Origin: Symbiotaphrina buchneri
Taxonomy: Eukaryota > Ascomycota > Symbiotaphrinales > Symbiotaphrinaceae
Assembly: GCA_001599915.1 (NCBI GenBank)
Contig: BCIG01000029.1
Coordinates: 66,654-130,653 of the forward strand
Reading direction: 5' to 3'
Length of the DNA stretch: 64,000 bases
The notes beneath the pieces were generated by a model, which did not search any database, was not told where the DNA came from, and worked only from the letters and a program-made list of their open reading frames with translations. A program made the translations under genes and the position numbers. Numbering within the stretch: the first letter of the stretch is position 1; each line of letters starts with the position of its first letter. Positions 34,824 to 46,391 of the stretch are shown here, one piece after another.

Positions 34824-37320
34824 TCATACGAAGAAGAAAGAGAACACAACCGCCAACCCAGCAACAACTGCCGACACCTTCCCGTCCGCCAGAGCCACCA
34901 CCGCCGCGCCCGTGAAGCTCGACGTAGGCGACCCGACCCTGGAAGCAGATACTGACATGGTAGATGCAGACGTCCCTGTTGACTCGCTCGCTGGTATCGA
35001 AGTGACGGATCCGCTGGCCGGGGAGGCTGTACCGCCTAAGACAGCGCTCGGTGAGGGTGAAACACTGGTCCCTGCCGCGCCTACGGCAGGAGATGTAGTG
35101 GGACTGCCAGCGCTTGCAGAGGATACAGACGTCTGAGCGCCGGAGCCCGCTAGAGTAGAGGACGTAGAAGTCGGCGGAGTCGCTGGCTCAGTCGTGGTTG
35201 TAGTGGAGCTGGGTGATACAGCATTGGCCAGAGCGGTTGTAGTAGATAATATAGAGGATGAGGCGGCCACTTCGCTCGCGGGTGGAATGACAGGGAGAAT
35301 GGTAGTGCCTCCTGGAGGAGAGGATTCACCCGCAGCTGATGGAGCTGGGCTCGGAGAGGCTGCCGGGTTTGCGGAGGCAGAGGCTTCAGAACTTGTCGCT
35401 GGTGCGGTGCTGGAGGAGGGAGCAGCGGCTGGTGGTGGAGCGACGGGGACGGGCTGATTAGGTGTTGTGCCCCCTGATGAACCACCAGAGCCACCAGAGC
35501 CACTCCCTCCGCTGCCAGATCCACTGCCTCCCGACCCACTGCCGCCCGAAGCGCTGCCTCCTGTGCCACTCCCGCTGGGGCCACTTCCTGAACCACCAGT
35601 ACCGGAGCTTCCGCTTCCACTTCCACTTCCACTTGCCCCGCTTCCCTGTCCAGGAACTTGTCCAGAACCCGGTACAGGCGGCGGAGGCGGCGCAGCAGGC
35701 TGCGTCGACTGTGGCTGCGTCTGCAGCTGCGTCTGCGGCAGGGTCTCCGTCGCCGGCGGGAGCAGCGCGCTAGCCTCGGTATGTTGCCCCGGCACGCTGC
35801 TAGGGGCCGGAGTAGACGTCGTCACCGGCTGCGGGCCATTCTTTGCCAGGGTTGTGGTCGTGGTACTCGTAGTAAGCGCAATGGCGAGAGATTTAGTCGT
35901 CGGTCGAAGATGCCTTTGTTGCTGCAGGCGTGGAGAAGAGCTGGTGACCGACGAGCTCGGGGAAGACGATGCAGCCTGCGTTGTAGAAGTGACCACAGGT
36001 GGAGAGCTCGTACTGGGTACAGCTGAAGATGAGGTCATTGAGCTTGCGATACTCGACGTTAAGGAGCTTGAAAAGACCGACGAGCTGCTAGATGCTATTG
36101 ACGTAGAGTTTCGGAAGATCGGGGAAGATGGGCTAGATGAGGTAGAGAAACTGCTGCTTGTCGTGCTGCTTGTCGGGCTGCTTGTCGTGACGGGTATCGA
36201 GCTTGAACTGCTCGTTGAACTGCTTGTTGAACTGCTTGTTGTCGAGCTACTTGTCGTAGAACTACTCATAGGCGAGCTGCTTGTCGTGCTACTCGTCGTG
36301 GAGCTGCTCGAGCTACCCGGCACAACAGAGCTAGTCGTATTCGAAAAGCTCATGAAGCTGCTAAAACGACTCGAGCTGCTCGACATCGACATCGTCGAGC
36401 TAGTGCTCGTTGGTGACGGTGAAGCTGGCGTCGAGGAAGTGCTGCTAGTGCTGCTGCTACTTGCGCTCGAGGGACTGCTCTGTGCGGCAGACGAAGAGGA
36501 AGACGAACTCGGGGAGCTTGATGTTGCTGAGTTGCTGGTCGGCGTTGAGGTTGATGGGATTGTGCTTGATATTGCGCTCGATGTTGGACTGGAGGAGCTG
36601 GAGGATGGGCTCGGCAAGTTGGAGCTGCTAGTTGAGACCTGGCCAGCACTGCTCGGAGACGACAAGCTTGCTGAGCTCGAACTAGAGATTGCTGCGGTCG
36701 AAGTGGAGGACGATGTGCTAGATGTTGTCGACGACGATGAGACCAGCAAGGTTGTAAAGGCGCTTGTTACTCCCGTGGAGGACGCTGATGATGTCGTAGA
36801 AGACGTCGACGAGCTGAGGGAGCTCGATGGAGATGCATTCTGGCTGCTGGAACTTTGTGGAGATGATGAGCTCACTGCTGGGCTTGAGGCAGCACTTGAT
36901 ATCGTCGACGAGGTACTCGAAGAGCTTGATGGTGGCAAACTCAGCGACGTCGAGAGACTGCTGCTTGTGATTGCTGAGATCAGCGACGATGATGGCAAGC
37001 TTGAGGATACGGGTGTGCTGGAGCTGCTCGAGGAGGATATTGACGAGCTGCTTGTTGGAAGGACTATCGAGCTGGAACTTGAAGCGCATGTTTCGGTGAC
37101 TGTCACCACAACCACATCGATGCTTGTGACAACGTCCCTTGCATGCAGATCTGTCCCAGCTCTACGGCCCTGCAGGGCGCCTATTTCTGTCAGTTGACCA
37201 CCATCTTCAGAATGCCAGAAAAGAAAGTCTCGACTTACCTTCCGCTCCATATTCATATTTTCCTATTACAGAACCACAGAACAGAGACGCGATTAACAGT
37301 GCTCTGCTGTTGAAAAACAT
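34824..37320 (-). CDS. Ser/Thr-rich GPI-anchored cell-wall protein
   Basis: Two minus-strand exons, 37320-37239 and 37186-34824, with a GTAAGT...CTGACAG intron in phase 1, give 814 residues. Exon 1 supplies a signal peptide (ALLIASLFCGSVIG). Then follow a short folded segment (DVVTSIDVVVVTVTET) and more than 600 residues dominated by Ser with Thr, Pro and Ala. A Pro block (PAAPPPPPVPGSG) leads into a Gly-Ser block of about 70 residues, and more Ser/Thr/Pro follows. The C-terminus ends in a hydrophobic GPI signal (GKVSAVVAGLAVVFSFFFV). Such proteins are heavily O-mannosylated and become cross-linked to beta-glucan; roles include adhesion and wall integrity. Without the 54-base intron the signal peptide is lost, so the exon 1 start is preferred to the in-frame ATG at 37256. 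The Ser codons form long imperfect repeats, so length is probably variable between strains. Confidence 0.85.
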
Positions 37321-38453
37321 CGCGAATGCAATGCCAAAAGCGCTACACAACGTGTTCAAAAAACGAGCGTATACAACTACTGCTTACAGCAAAACAGCAA
37401 GCAAACACCTTCAAGGCTAGACAGCCAGAACAAAGCCACAGCAGCGAAAAAGCTTCACAAAATGCGGCTGCGGGCGGCCAAAGCTTAAGAGGGAGGGAGC
37501 CCAATTGCCGCGGCGAGCACGAGCTCCTCCAGCTCGAGGCTGGGCCTGAACCTCCCCTGGCACGACGACGCGGCCCGGCCTCCATCATGTCAGCGGCTAA
37601 GAGCTTAGTGCTATGAGCAAAAGTTGCCCTTCCTGACGGTTCTAGACTTGACAGGTTGCGGCTCTGGCGGCCGGCTCGAATAGGCTGAGGCTAACAGCCG
37701 GTGCATGATCGTTCAGCTCGGAGCGTCCGAGTGAGGGGCACAGCTGAGCTGTGCTCGCATGTTACAGGCGGAAATAGGACGGGGTCAACACTCGTGTTGG
37801 GATTAGTGAGTAAGCTCTGCAGTAGAATCCTCGAGAACCGTTACGAGGCATCCGACTCTGTCATACCAGTAATGTACGAATATCCCGACGGAAAGGAACG
37901 GTCCAGGATCGGGGAGTTGGAAGCGTCAGCAGCTGGGCCTCAGGCGGCCGCGCCGGCGCAGTCTTGATGCAGTCAACAAAGAAGGTTGACAGTTTTGTTG
38001 CATGTGGTTGTCAGCTCGAGGACCGAATAGGAAGGCGCTAGAGGCAGACGGACCCTGAAGAGTGAGATTTTGGGACGAATTAGATGGCCTCGCCCCCCCA
38101 CTTGGAGCACATTGGATTTATGATCAGGCGTACTGCTTCGTATAAGCAAAGAAAACCCATGATCCTTGCAGCAAATAGCGACTTACTCATGCTGCTAAAT
38201 ATTATCCTCCGGTTGGTGCGAGCACAAGTGCTGATGTCTGGCTTGTTTTCTTCTTTCGGCCGCATGCATCAGTAATCGCAAGATCCAACACGTATCTCCG
38301 CTTACCCATGGGCTGTCTGTCTGCTGTGCTCAAAGGCGGCTCTTCTGGCAGAGATGAACACAACCAACAACCTGTAGACTTTCCCCATCTCTTGCAATGG
38401 ACATCTGAGGTTGTCAAACGTAAGGTCCCGTGCGGGTAGTAGCGAGAGCAAAC
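37321..38453. other. Divergent intergenic region, nothing recognised
   Basis: About 1.13 kb between the divergent wall-protein and protease-like genes, shared promoter space. An inverted element CACAGCTGAGCTGTG lies at 37739. No gene seen. Confidence 0.5.
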
Positions 38454-41027
38454 ATGTGGCTCGCCGGAGTTTTGTTGGCGGCATTTAGCCTCTTTCGGCT
38501 GATCGAGGCTTCCGAGCTTCAAGCTATCTCCGTTCCTGCCTCGGACATATGGTAAGTCGCCACAACGCTCATCCAATCTTGAAATCATGTTGGTTGCTCC
38601 TAACATATTGAAGGGCCGGTAATGATGGGCAATGGTCAACCTTCCCGATTCGCGTGGGAACACCAGCACAAGATGTCCTCGTCCTAATTTCAAACGTCGG
38701 GTCGGAGACCTTCGTCGTCCTCCCTCAAGGATGCACCTCAAGTGATCCTACGACCTGCCCTTCCGATCGGGGAAATACATTCAATATTGACAATTCAAGC
38801 ACGTGGCAGAACTATAACATATACAATCTAGGTTCGGATACGAACCTTGGCTTCAATGGACAGTTTGATAATGGCCAATATGGCCAGGATACTGTTGGCC
38901 TGGGATGGCAAGGCAGTGGTGGCCCAACTTTGAATAACCAGACAGTGGCGGCCTATGATACCAAAGACTACTTCATAGGTTAGTTGATCCTGGTATTTGA
39001 CTTGGCCCCCGCATACTGAGTGCACAGGTGTCTTTGGTCTCAGTCCCAATCCTACCAATCTGTCCAGCTTTGACCAAGGGATAGCCAGCTACTTCTACAA
39101 CCTGAATCAGAGTGGTATGATCCCTAGTCTTACGTGGTCATATACTGCTGGAGCACCGTACCGCTTCAAGAAAGTGCTCGGCAGCCTAGTCTTCGGTGGC
39201 TACGATATCTCGCGCTTTGAACCAAACAATATCTCCTTCAGTTTCGGACCCGATAATGACCATCCCTTCATCGCCGGAATCCAGAGTATTGAGTACACCG
39301 ACAACGTCACCACCAATGGGACTCTACTCGCGTCAGGGAATGTCATCTATGCCTCGGTTGATTCGACAGTGCCCCACCTGTGGTTACCTCTCTCTGTTTG
39401 CCAGGCTTTCGAGAACACTTTCGGGCTTACGTGGAACGATACTGGGGAGCTGTATTTTCTGAATTCCTCTCTGCACGATACACTGGTGGCGAGGAATGCG
39501 AGCATAACCATCGCCCTTGCTGCTACGGTCAGCACAACTGCGGATGAAATACCCCAAAGTGACCTTGTAGAGGTGACGCTACCGTATGCAGCCTTCGACC
39601 TGCTGGTGACGTATCCCATCACGGATACGCCAACTTACTACTTTCCGTTAAAGAGAGCTGCAAATGATAGTCAGTATACACTTGGTCGAGTGTTCCTCCA
39701 AGAAGCGTGAGCTATCCCTTGCGATCATGGCCTGAGTCACTCATTGATTGCCAATAGCTACCTCACGGCGGATTTCGAAAGACACAACTTCTCTCTGTCC
39801 CCGTGTATCTGGAACGCCAGTGCTACTGAGACTCTTGTTACGATTCCACCTCTCGTAGCCCGAACTACCAATAGTACCAATAGCACGGCTTCTGCGAGTC
39901 ATAGCAGCTCATCCCACAGCGGTATATCAGGCGGTGCTATTGCAGGTATGGTCATCGGCGTTATTGGACTCCTCGCGCTTGTTGCTGTCGCTACTTTCTT
40001 CTTCTGGTATCTTCCCCGCAAGCGCCGCGTTCAAGCCGCGGAGAAGGGCTCTGCCGGACCATCGTCAATTGAAGCTCCTGGCGACATCGCCCCTCCCTCG
40101 ACCTTGGCCATGGTTGAGCTCGACGGCTCCGCAATCGGCGAACTCCACTCCGACAGCAAACCCCAAGAACTCTTCAACGCCCCTCTGGCCGCCGAGTTGG
40201 CACCATACACACTGCGAAAATACGGTGATGTATCACTCGAGGACGACGACACTGTTCACGAACTACCAGGCGACTTCTCTCATTTCGACGGCGGCCGCTT
40301 CGTCGGACGAGCAGACAGCCGGGGCAGCAGCACAGCTGCGCGGACAAATAGCGGTCGCAGCGCCAGTAGCATTGGAGGCCGCCCACACCTCGCAAGACAG
40401 AACCGCCGCGACAGTTCCGTCAGCGGCATCAGCAGCATGACAGCCGGCAGCATCGAAGTATCGTCCTTCGGGCACCCCAGCCCACCCAGTGAAACCGGCA
40501 TGCGCACGCCGAGCGGCAGCATCATCTCTCCTCTGAGCGAGCCCAGCCCACCGCTCGACACCAGACGTGGGTCCCAGTCGCCCTTCGGAGTGCCGAGTCC
40601 CCTCGGCCGCGCGAGCTTCGGCTCGACAGAGCGGCCACTTGGAAGCCCGAGTCCGTTGGGAGAGGGCACGCCGGTGGCGCAGCCTAGCCCGCCTGCGGTC
40701 AAGGAGTCCGCTGAGAGAGTGCTGGGCCCGACGCCGACCTTTCTTCCGGTGGGGTTCTTGACGCCGCTGGGTGGACGCAGTCCTCAGCCGAGTCCAGCGG
40801 CGGAGGAGGGGACGGGGTTTAGTGCGGCGGAGGAGGGGACGGGGTTTAGTGCGGCGGCTGTGAGTAGTCTGGGAGAACCGAGCCCGGAAAGAGAGGGCGG
40901 GAGACTCGGCGAGGGGATAGTGCCTGCTGAGGGAGTAGGGAGAGATAGGAGTGTGAGCCCTCTGGGAGAACCGAGTCCTGGCGATGAGAAAAGAGACGAG
41001 GGAGAAGCGCAAGGAGAGGTGCAGTGA
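38454..41027 (+). CDS. Membrane-anchored aspartic-protease-like protein, probably inactive
   Basis: Four exons, 38454-38551, 38614-38978, 39028-39706 and 39758-41027, with phase-consistent introns, give 803 residues. There is an N-terminal signal peptide (WLAGVLLAAFSLFRLIEA) and then a pepsin-like bilobal domain to about residue 430: WSTFPIRVGTPAQDVLVLIS, GVFGLSPNPTNLS, YDISRFEPNNISF, and the second active-site region YASVDSTVPHLWLPLSVCQA. At the first active site the DTGS motif reads NVGS, so the first catalytic aspartate is replaced; proteolysis is unlikely. A Ser/Thr-rich stalk and one transmembrane helix (AIAGMVIGVIGLLALVAVATFFFWYL with RKRR stop) follow, then about 330 residues of cytosolic tail rich in Ser-Pro and PLGEPSP-like motifs. 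The layout is that of a receptor, not a yapsin. Confidence 0.85.
40800..40855 (+). repeat. 27-base tandem repeat in the protease-like tail
   Basis: Two adjacent perfect copies of a 27-base unit encode EEGTGFSAA twice within the cytosolic tail of the protease-like protein, a likely length-polymorphic site. Confidence 0.8.
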
Positions 41028-41801
41028 GCAGCGCTGAGGCGGGGCCTGAAGCTGCGAAGTCAGAACAGCAGCCAGGAGCTACTGAACAAACAGGGGAGGA
41101 TTGATGAAGGATACGGTACGACTAGGACATTGGTTATTGGTTGGGGACTGTAAGATGAAGTAGTATGTCAGCCAGTAAACGCTTGAAGTTTTTCTGGAAT
41201 GATATCGAATGGTATCATAGCGATCCAGAACATAAGTTTGTATAATATTTTATCACACAGCAGGGATAATCAGAGATTGTCAGCTATCAATTTTTGGACC
41301 AGCGGAACATGCAAAACAGGAGAACATCTCCAAAGCGTCATATGGTCTGGATCTCGGAGAAATATCGTGCTTTACGATAGCCAAGTCTGGTGGCTTGCTC
41401 GTTATCAACCCCTCTCAACCAATCAGAACCCACGTATAGCAAAGCGGGGATGGCACAATCCCAAGAAGTGACATGTGATCACCACCCATCAGGCGACCCG
41501 CGCACACTGTCCATCGTCGTATTCAGACCGCATTCACCGAGCGCGGTATGTACGCCGTTACAACGCAGCCAGAGCTTGACAGACCGACGACGATGATGAT
41601 GCTGTTGGCTCCATGACATTGCATCTGTGCGACGTTACCGTCTACTGCTGATTATTCGCCAAGCTACGACGAGCTCGAGTCTGTCAGAGGCAGATAAGGC
41701 TTTCTTTTATCCGATAGTCCGAATCACAGAGCTTCGCAGCTGATGAAAGATTCCCCTGTTTCCACCCTGTTTCCAGATCTCACGACATACACACGAACAC
41801 A
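41028..41801. other. Intergenic, no gene seen
   Basis: About 770 bases between two plus-strand genes, AT-rich around 41190-41290. No motif recognised. Confidence 0.5.
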
Positions 41802-42566
41802 ATGATCATCATCTACCCCTCTATATCCACCTCGCTGCTCCACGGGCGCGACACCACCAGCGACGACACATCCAGCGGCAGCATCAGCGGCAAGCCCGTG
41901 CTCGAGCTCCTGCCCTGCCTGCTGGTTTTCTTCGCGGTCGTCTTTTTAGTCGTGTACGTCCCTATTCCTCCTTACCCGCTTCTTCTCAAAGCACTCTATC
42001 CCCCTCCTTCCTTAGCCTTGCTTAGCTTGCTTTCTGACGCTCGTGGCGCGCAACAGAGGGCTCTATTGCTGCCCGTACCGATTCCTCGCACGACGCAACC
42101 CGCTCGTCGTCACACAGCCGCCAGCACCCGTGAAACCCGAGCGTCTGGACAAAGCCGTGCCGCGCCGCGTGTACAGCGAGTGGAAAGGCGGGCACCACAA
42201 GTTCGAGGAAGGCGAAGGCGCGGGGGCGGCGTATCCTGTTTGGTAAGCTCCCTCTCCCATCTCTATCTCTGCTCGGTCCCATCTCTACCCCACTTCCCAT
42301 CTCCGCTTCCCATTGCGTTTTCGAAAAGACGTATAGCTGACACGCTCTCCCTTCTCCCTAGCGCTATCTGCCTCGAGCCTCTACTCGACACAGAACAAGT
42401 CCGGGGCTTGCCCTGCGAACATGTTTTTCATGAGGATTGCCTCGTGCGCTGGTTTCGCCTGAATCGCTTCGATTGCCCGCTCTGTAAGCGCGCGTACTAT
42501 ACCCCCGGAAAGGGCGATAATGTGTTTGTGAGACCGCCGCAGGATGCGTATTTTCCTGTTATGTGA
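41802..42566 (+). CDS. Membrane-anchored RING-H2 E3 ubiquitin ligase
   Basis: Three exons, 41802-41953, 42057-42242 and 42362-42566, joined in phase (GTACGT...CAACAG, GTAAGC...CCTAG), give 180 residues. The unspliced region also reads open in the first frame, but only splicing keeps the exon 2 frame (GLYCCPYRFLARRNPLVV). One transmembrane helix lies near residues 33-52 (LELLPCLLVFFAVVFLVV). The C-terminal RING-H2 is complete: CAICLEPL, LPCEHVFHEDCLVRWF and DCPLCKRAYY (C3H2C3), about residues 113-157. Such ATL-like ligases ubiquitinate membrane cargo in endosome, vacuole or Golgi. The substrate is unknown. Confidence 0.85.
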   Translation: MIIIYPSISTSLLHGRDTTSDDTSSGSISGKPVLELLPCLLVFFAVVFLVVYVPIPPYPLLLKALYPPPSLALLSLLSDARGAQQRALLLPVPIPRTTQPARRHTAASTRETRASGQSRAAPRVQRVERRAPQVRGRRRRGGGVSCLVSSLSHLYLCSVPSLPHFPSPLPIAFSKRRIADTLSLLPSAICLEPLLDTEQVRGLPCEHVFHEDCLVRWFRLNRFDCPLCKRAYYTPGKGDNVFVRPPQDAYFPVM

Positions 42567-43254
42567 ATAGTGTTTTCGGCGGGTGAGGAAGGATGGCGTG
42601 GGGCGCTTTATCTTCAATGATGGATACCAGGTGATGGTGCTCCGTTATTGCCACACTGATATGAGGGTTGTAAGGTGGTGGAAGAACGCTTTCTTGGGGG
42701 AGAAGGAGGAGTTGTTGATTGTAATAGGAAGGCCAGTGACGGAGTTTTGGAACTTCTTATGAGTGATTGATTCATTGATCATGACGATGATACCATGGTA
42801 GCTAGCTACCTTACATAGCGAGTCTGCTATTTACTAATTTTACGACAAGCGTATCAATTTCAGACACGTACATTATTCGACACATCTCAGTCTCTGCCCA
42901 AGGACCAGCAGAACATCCCCTACCGGTCGATCACTATCTGCTGTTTCGATGATGCACGCGAGCTGCGATACTGCGAAGAACAACTATCACTCTCTCATAA
43001 CCGGTCGCGAGCAAAGGCGCGAGAAAAGGCCCTGATACAGGCAGCGTTGCCTAGCTGACTGGCAGCGTCCATTATTGGTCCGAAGCAACCGAAGTACCCA
43101 TTCCTCGATGCAATCCGGACGGGACAAGCTCCGTCAAAAAGAATGCATCCCGTTCTTCCAATTCCCATTTCCAAACGCCAAATTCCAAATCCCAAAGCCC
43201 AAAGCCATGCCTCCTTCCACCAGATCCCCAACTAAGTATCACAAGCAGCACACC
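42567..43254. other. Convergent intergenic region, nothing recognised
   Basis: About 690 bases with no gene or clear motif. Confidence 0.5.
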
Positions 43255-43824
43255 CTATCTCTCCTCCTCTTCCCCTTCCTCTTTGTGCGACACCGGCGGC
43301 AAGCCCACATCCCAACTCATAACCCTGCGCTTCTCTCTGGCCAGCATGGCAGGCATCTGCTCCACCGCCAGCGGCGCGGCCGTCAGGCTCTGCGTGCGCT
43401 GGTGGTTCGGGCGCTGGAAGGCGAACGTGCACGGCAGCACACCCCCACCGTGGTGCATGTGCGTGTGCAGCGAGTGGTGCATTGAGTGTAGAGCGTGCGT
43501 GAAGAAATCCTCGTTGAGGGAGCGGCTGAGCGGGCTGGGTGTTGGTGTTGAACTTGTTTGAGGGTCGTGTCTGTCGGCATGGGTCGTTGTTGTCGGGGTA
43601 GGAGACGCTGGGAAGGCAGATGTGTTGAGAGGCGGTGGAGGGTGAGGGTCGTTCGCCAGCCAGGAGGTGGTTAGGTGTGAGAGTGTGGAAGTGTGTGTTG
43701 TTGTGGTTGGAGAGGTGGTAGAGGTTGGTGAGGAGAGGCTTTCTTGCGAGGCGTGTGGAGAGCTGAAGGGTGAGATGGAGGGTGATGGTGAGAGAGGTGG
43801 TGAGTGTGGTTGTGTGTATGGCAT
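43255..43824 (-). CDS. Hypothetical Ser/Thr/Pro-rich protein
   Basis: A 189-residue uninterrupted minus-strand frame. The first 110 residues are low-complexity Ser/Thr/Pro/His. The C-terminal 80 residues are less biased and look like a conserved short motif protein: NEDFFTHALHSMHHSLHTHM, LPCTFAFQRPNH, and AMLAREKRRVMSWDVGLPP. No signal peptide or membrane segment. A TA-rich run (ATATATATAT) at 44012-44025 lies 190 bases upstream. An overlapping frame from 43864 is open too but has a less plausible composition. I do not recognise the protein. Confidence 0.45.
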   Translation of the reverse strand: MPYTQPHSPPLSPSPSISPFSSPHASQESLSSPTSTTSPTTTTHTSTLSHLTTSWLANDPHPPPPLNTSAFPASPTPTTTTHADRHDPQTSSTPTPSPLSRSLNEDFFTHALHSMHHSLHTHMHHGGGVLPCTFAFQRPNHQRTQSLTAAPLAVEQMPAMLAREKRRVMSWDVGLPPVSHKEEGEEEER

Positions 43825-45358
43825 TGTGTGTGATAGTGCCGCCCGATTGTGTGTTTGGATTCATGGTGCTGCTGATATGTATTCCAGTTCGCAGTGATTG
43901 CAGTGATCTTGAAGTCGTATAGGAGATTTCTGTATATGCCTCCGTTGGTGGATCGATTGTGTGTACGAATACTGTCTACTCCACAAATCGAAAGCTTCCT
44001 TCAGCCACAAGAGTATATATATATCTGTATCCACCAAACACACAGGCCGAACCCGTCCGTATATACCCTAATCCACCGGCGGACGCCCCCTTGCTTCCCA
44101 CCCCACAAGCCAGCAGAAGCAAAGCGATCTACCCACGCAAATGAGCTGATCCCCGTCCTAGCTCTTGGCACCATTCCCATCCCGTCTCATATCCAACCGC
44201 AATCATGAGCCGGAAACTCTTCCGTGCATCCAGACCACGACCGAACATCCCCCAATTGTGGGCCGTGTAGCGTAGATATTGTCACGGTCGGCGTAGGCAT
44301 CATCCCATCCGCCGATCCCACCGGCCGGGCCAGCCGGCTAGCCCCAACGCAGCGCACACACCAGGCTCACTCCACAAAAATCCACACGCGTGTGCCGGGA
44401 AGCGGCAGGCGTGGAAAAGGTTGCGTGCTTTAAGTGCTGCGCACCCGAGAGAGCGGGGAAATACGCGTTAGGTGGTGTGCTGCGTTCCGGGCTTGGCTCG
44501 GAAATTGGTGGCCACAGGAAGTCTGAGACGCTGAATTGGAGAACAGAGCAGGGCATGGTAGGGCATTTAGGTGCCTAATGAATGAAGCTGAGGGTGTGCC
44601 GTTACTGGTCAGGAATCATAGACCAATCTTCCCCGGGATTCTGAAGCCGTTCCCTTGGTTTCTTCTCGAGGTGTTGCGTTGGGCTCGGCATGTTCCCTGG
44701 TTGTTTTTGGTCCCGAGAACAAATCGATGACGAGAGGCCGTCACACAATCGTCTGTCCACATCGCTTGCTCGTCTCCATACATTGTATCTTGCAGGCCTG
44801 CATATCTGTTTCGCTATCCATGAGGGATTATGGTGCCGGGATGCTCCAGAATGTAACCCTTATAGCTCACCCAATCGGCTGGCTATTCAACAGGTGGAGG
44901 AGATTAACCCCGCCATGAACGAGTCATCGTTCATTGTTCATATTTCCTGTAGGATCTTGAGGTGGATTACGATTGGTTAACGCAAGGAGTACTTTAGGAC
45001 TTGAAAGCACGTTGCGTGACAGTCGTACGGCGTAGGCTCGTCCCGGCCTAGCGTGGCTGTCAACAATCGAGTTCCTGCGCAGAAGAGCCACTCATAGCAG
45101 TCCAAATTGCAAGCCAGTTGCAGCTAACTATGCCCCTGTGGGGCATGGGGGAACTTCAGATCATTGACCACTTATATTCCGGGAAAGCCAGGGTCTTGCC
45201 AGGAGATATAAGAGGAAGTCATCTTCTCAAAGGGCAGAAGGCAGGGTCCCCGGTGTTTGGGCTTCCTTGAATGGTAATCCAGTCCAAGGAAGAATTTAAG
45301 CCTATGAAACTGTGCCTTAGCAGTGTATTTTAATCGCCATTGCCTATAAGCTCTTCCA
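43825..45358. other. Long intergenic stretch, nothing recognised
   Basis: About 1.5 kb with short open frames only; no domain, RNA gene or repeat identified. Confidence 0.5.
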
Positions 45359-45838
45359 ATGCCGGCCCACCCTCTGCTCCCCGTCCGCCGCATCTCCTCT
45401 CGGCCAGCAGGGCCCAGACGCACACCAACCAGCATCTCCAACTCATCATCATCCTCAACTTCCTCCACCGCCTCCGCCTCCTCAGTCATAGCCTCCTCCC
45501 CATCCAGTGCACTACAACCCTCTACATTGCCAAAGCAGCACACCGCCAAAACTCCAGGACCGGAGGACTCGAATGGGCGTACCTGCGGCGAGATCATCAT
45601 CGACATTGAAGGCTGTGGCAAGGGCTGGGTGCATGATGAGAAGAATGATCGGTATTTGAATGAGATATGCAGTCTGGATGATGGGCCGTGTAGTCGGGCT
45701 GGAGTGAAGCAGGGTGGTTGTAGGGGGAGGAAGGAGAAGGAGGCGGAAGGACATGGGCAAGAGGACCAGGAAGAGTTGGAGGAGAAGGTGGTGCATGCTC
45801 TTGAGGGGTTGATTCTGGAGGTTGATTTCACGAGGTGA
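45359..45838 (+). CDS. Hypothetical small protein, weak support
   Basis: A 159-residue frame with an Arg/Ser-rich first half and a second half containing GRTCGEIIIDIEGCGKGWVH, RYLNEICSLDDGPCSRAG and a Glu-rich acidic helix at the end. Four cysteines cluster in the middle. The codon pattern is plausible but there is no family match and a minus-strand frame overlaps it. It may be the end of a longer spliced gene or not a gene. Confidence 0.35.
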   Translation: MPAHPLLPVRRISSRPAGPRRTPTSISNSSSSSTSSTASASSVIASSPSSALQPSTLPKQHTAKTPGPEDSNGRTCGEIIIDIEGCGKGWVHDEKNDRYLNEICSLDDGPCSRAGVKQGGCRGRKEKEAEGHGQEDQEELEEKVVHALEGLILEVDFTR

Positions 45839-46391
45839 ATTAGGCGGGAGATGATGCCTGCCTGGTTAAGTCCTTTCGGGATTGCAAATGGATATCTGCA
45901 TCCACACGTGCCCGTACAACAGAGATGATTTCCTAGTTGTCTGGGGAGATATTTTGGAAATACACAAGGCCATTGTCACTGAAAGGTTTCCGTCACGGTC
46001 CAAGTTATGAAGAACGTCAAGTCGGCATAACCTATGATTCCCAACTCAGACTACTCCATAATTCATTGTTACTAACTCACCAGCATAACGAATCATATCT
46101 GGGATCTGGTATTACGACCTCGCTATAGGAATGTCTAACGGTACTTGCCGCATATTCCAGCACCCAACCAAAATGCTTATAGAGTGACAAACAGCCTGGC
46201 AGGTCTCGCTTGCGCTTGCTACCTCAAACTTTCCAGCAACGTCATCGTCCAATCTTTCATCTAACGCCAGGTTCAGCAAGTCAACCGTTCATCAAGCTGA
46301 CCGGATGCAATCCATGTCTTCGACTATGCGCCATCGCCAGTCACATAGCTAATACTGGCCGCCTCAATCTGTGTCCTTCTGAAACGTCGCA
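45839..46391. other. Intergenic upstream of TDP1
   Basis: About 550 bases, no gene seen. Promoter space of the Tdp1 gene. Confidence 0.5.

Noticed and set aside
35467-37197. 576-codon open frame antisense to the Ser-rich wall protein
   Set aside because: It is the Leu/Glu/Asp-rich mirror of Ser codons, which rarely give stops on the opposite strand. It has no domain, and the minus-strand gene has signal peptide, intron and GPI end.
40263-41012. 249-codon antisense frame over the protease-like tail
   Set aside because: Arg/Ala-rich shadow of the GC-rich tail; the plus-strand gene is supported by four phase-consistent exons.
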